Below are positions 6,263-6,353 of a DNA stretch of 6,353 bases, piece by piece; within the stretch, counting starts at the first letter, position 1; each line of letters begins with the position of its first letter. The stretch lies in assembly GCA_934538895.1 (NCBI GenBank), contig CAKTCH010000094.1, positions 1-6,353 of the forward strand. The letters are read 5' to 3'. The position numbers were made by a program, and so were the translations under genes. Below the pieces are notes generated by a model. The model had not been told where the DNA came from, made no database searches, and was given only the letters and a program-made list of their open reading frames with translations. The DNA comes from an uncultured Alphaproteobacteria bacterium (GTDB lineage: Bacteria; Pseudomonadota; Alphaproteobacteria; Micavibrionales; Micavibrionaceae).

Positions 6263-6284
6263 AGCCCGGCCCTGCTTTCGGGCT
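6263..6284 (-). repeat. Inverted repeat at the mreB stop codon
   Basis: AGCCCG and CGGGCT (6263–6268 and 6279–6284) form a 6-bp GC stem with a 10-nt loop that begins at the last base pair of the mreB stop codon. No T-run follows on the minus strand, so it is at best a weak terminator or a 3'-end stabilising or processing hairpin. Confidence 0.4.
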
Positions 6285-6353
6285 TAATAGAAGTTGCCGT
6301 TGATGAGGATTCCCTTGAGGTTTTTGATTTCCTCAAGCGCGTGCCCGGCGCCC
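6284..6353 (-). CDS. mreB: Rod shape-determining protein MreB, C-terminal end (partial)
   Basis: MreB is the actin-like cytoplasmic filament protein that orients side-wall synthesis. Only the last 22 codons before the TAA at 6284–6286 are in the window; the rest lies beyond the right edge. The tail begins GAGHALEEIKNL, matching the usual MreB end where a GxG is followed by a Leu-Glu helix. It finishes GILINGNFY, which I do not recognise as a standard ending. The call rests mainly on position directly upstream of mreCD in the same orientation, supported by the GxGxxLE pattern. The identification is probable but the fragment is short. Confidence 0.8.
   Translation of the reverse strand, partial: GAGHALEEIKNLKGILINGNFY

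Larger units (their letters stand above)
6074..6283 (-). other. mreB–mreC spacer, AT-richer than its neighbours
   Basis: This 210-nt gap is clearly more AT-rich than the flanking genes. On the minus strand it contains, in order: a 6-bp stem right at the mreB stop (6263–6268 with 6279–6284); a short GC hairpin (6232–6243, 4-bp stem, loop GATA); a weak extended -10 promoter candidate; a pyrimidine-rich tract (about 6156–6176); and an AT-rich hairpin (6119–6136). A 33-codon reading frame (6222–6121) also lies here but has no convincing support. No RNA family was recognised. The spacer suggests that mreC is, at least partly, transcribed separately from mreB. Confidence 0.6.

Overview
The window is an ordinary core-genome segment of a GC-rich bacterium, most likely an alphaproteobacterium. 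The placement rests on three things: the purL–bolA–grxD gene order, the mreB/mreC/mreD/mrdA/rodA cell-wall cluster, and the look of the proteins (small-type PurL, BolA with a GDGDHY loop, PBP2 with a Cys/His-rich segment before its SCD motif). I cannot name a genus. No mobile element, CRISPR array, tRNA, rRNA, phage gene or foreign cassette is visible.

Plus strand, 1–1447: the 3' part of purL (purine biosynthesis), then bolA one base after the purL stop, then grxD (CGFS monothiol glutaredoxin). BolA and GrxD are known partners that share a [2Fe-2S] cluster. The last codons of purL contain a good sigma70-type promoter candidate (728–756) inside a local AT-rich, ATA-rich patch. bolA–grxD may therefore have its own transcript as well as read-through from purL.

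1448–1536 is the convergent junction between grxD and rodA. It carries two overlapping 8-bp perfect stems, probably a bidirectional terminator.

Minus strand, 6353–1537, in order of transcription: the last 22 codons of mreB, a 210-bp AT-richer spacer, then mreC, mreD, mrdA (PBP2) and rodA, tightly packed. This is the elongasome. MreB filaments, with MreC and MreD in the inner membrane, organise the RodA glycosyltransferase and the PBP2 transpeptidase to build side-wall peptidoglycan, so the organism is probably rod-shaped or curved. Junctions are 34 nt (mreC–mreD), 7 nt (mreD–mrdA) and a 4-nt overlap or 2-nt gap (mrdA–rodA), which suggests one transcript. mreC starts at TTG, and the mreB–mreC spacer may hold a separate promoter for mreCD–mrdA–rodA.

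I found no undescribed system. The points most worth a second look are the intragenic promoter in purL, a possible Cys3His metal site in PBP2, the alternative-hairpin terminator, and the mreB–mreC spacer.
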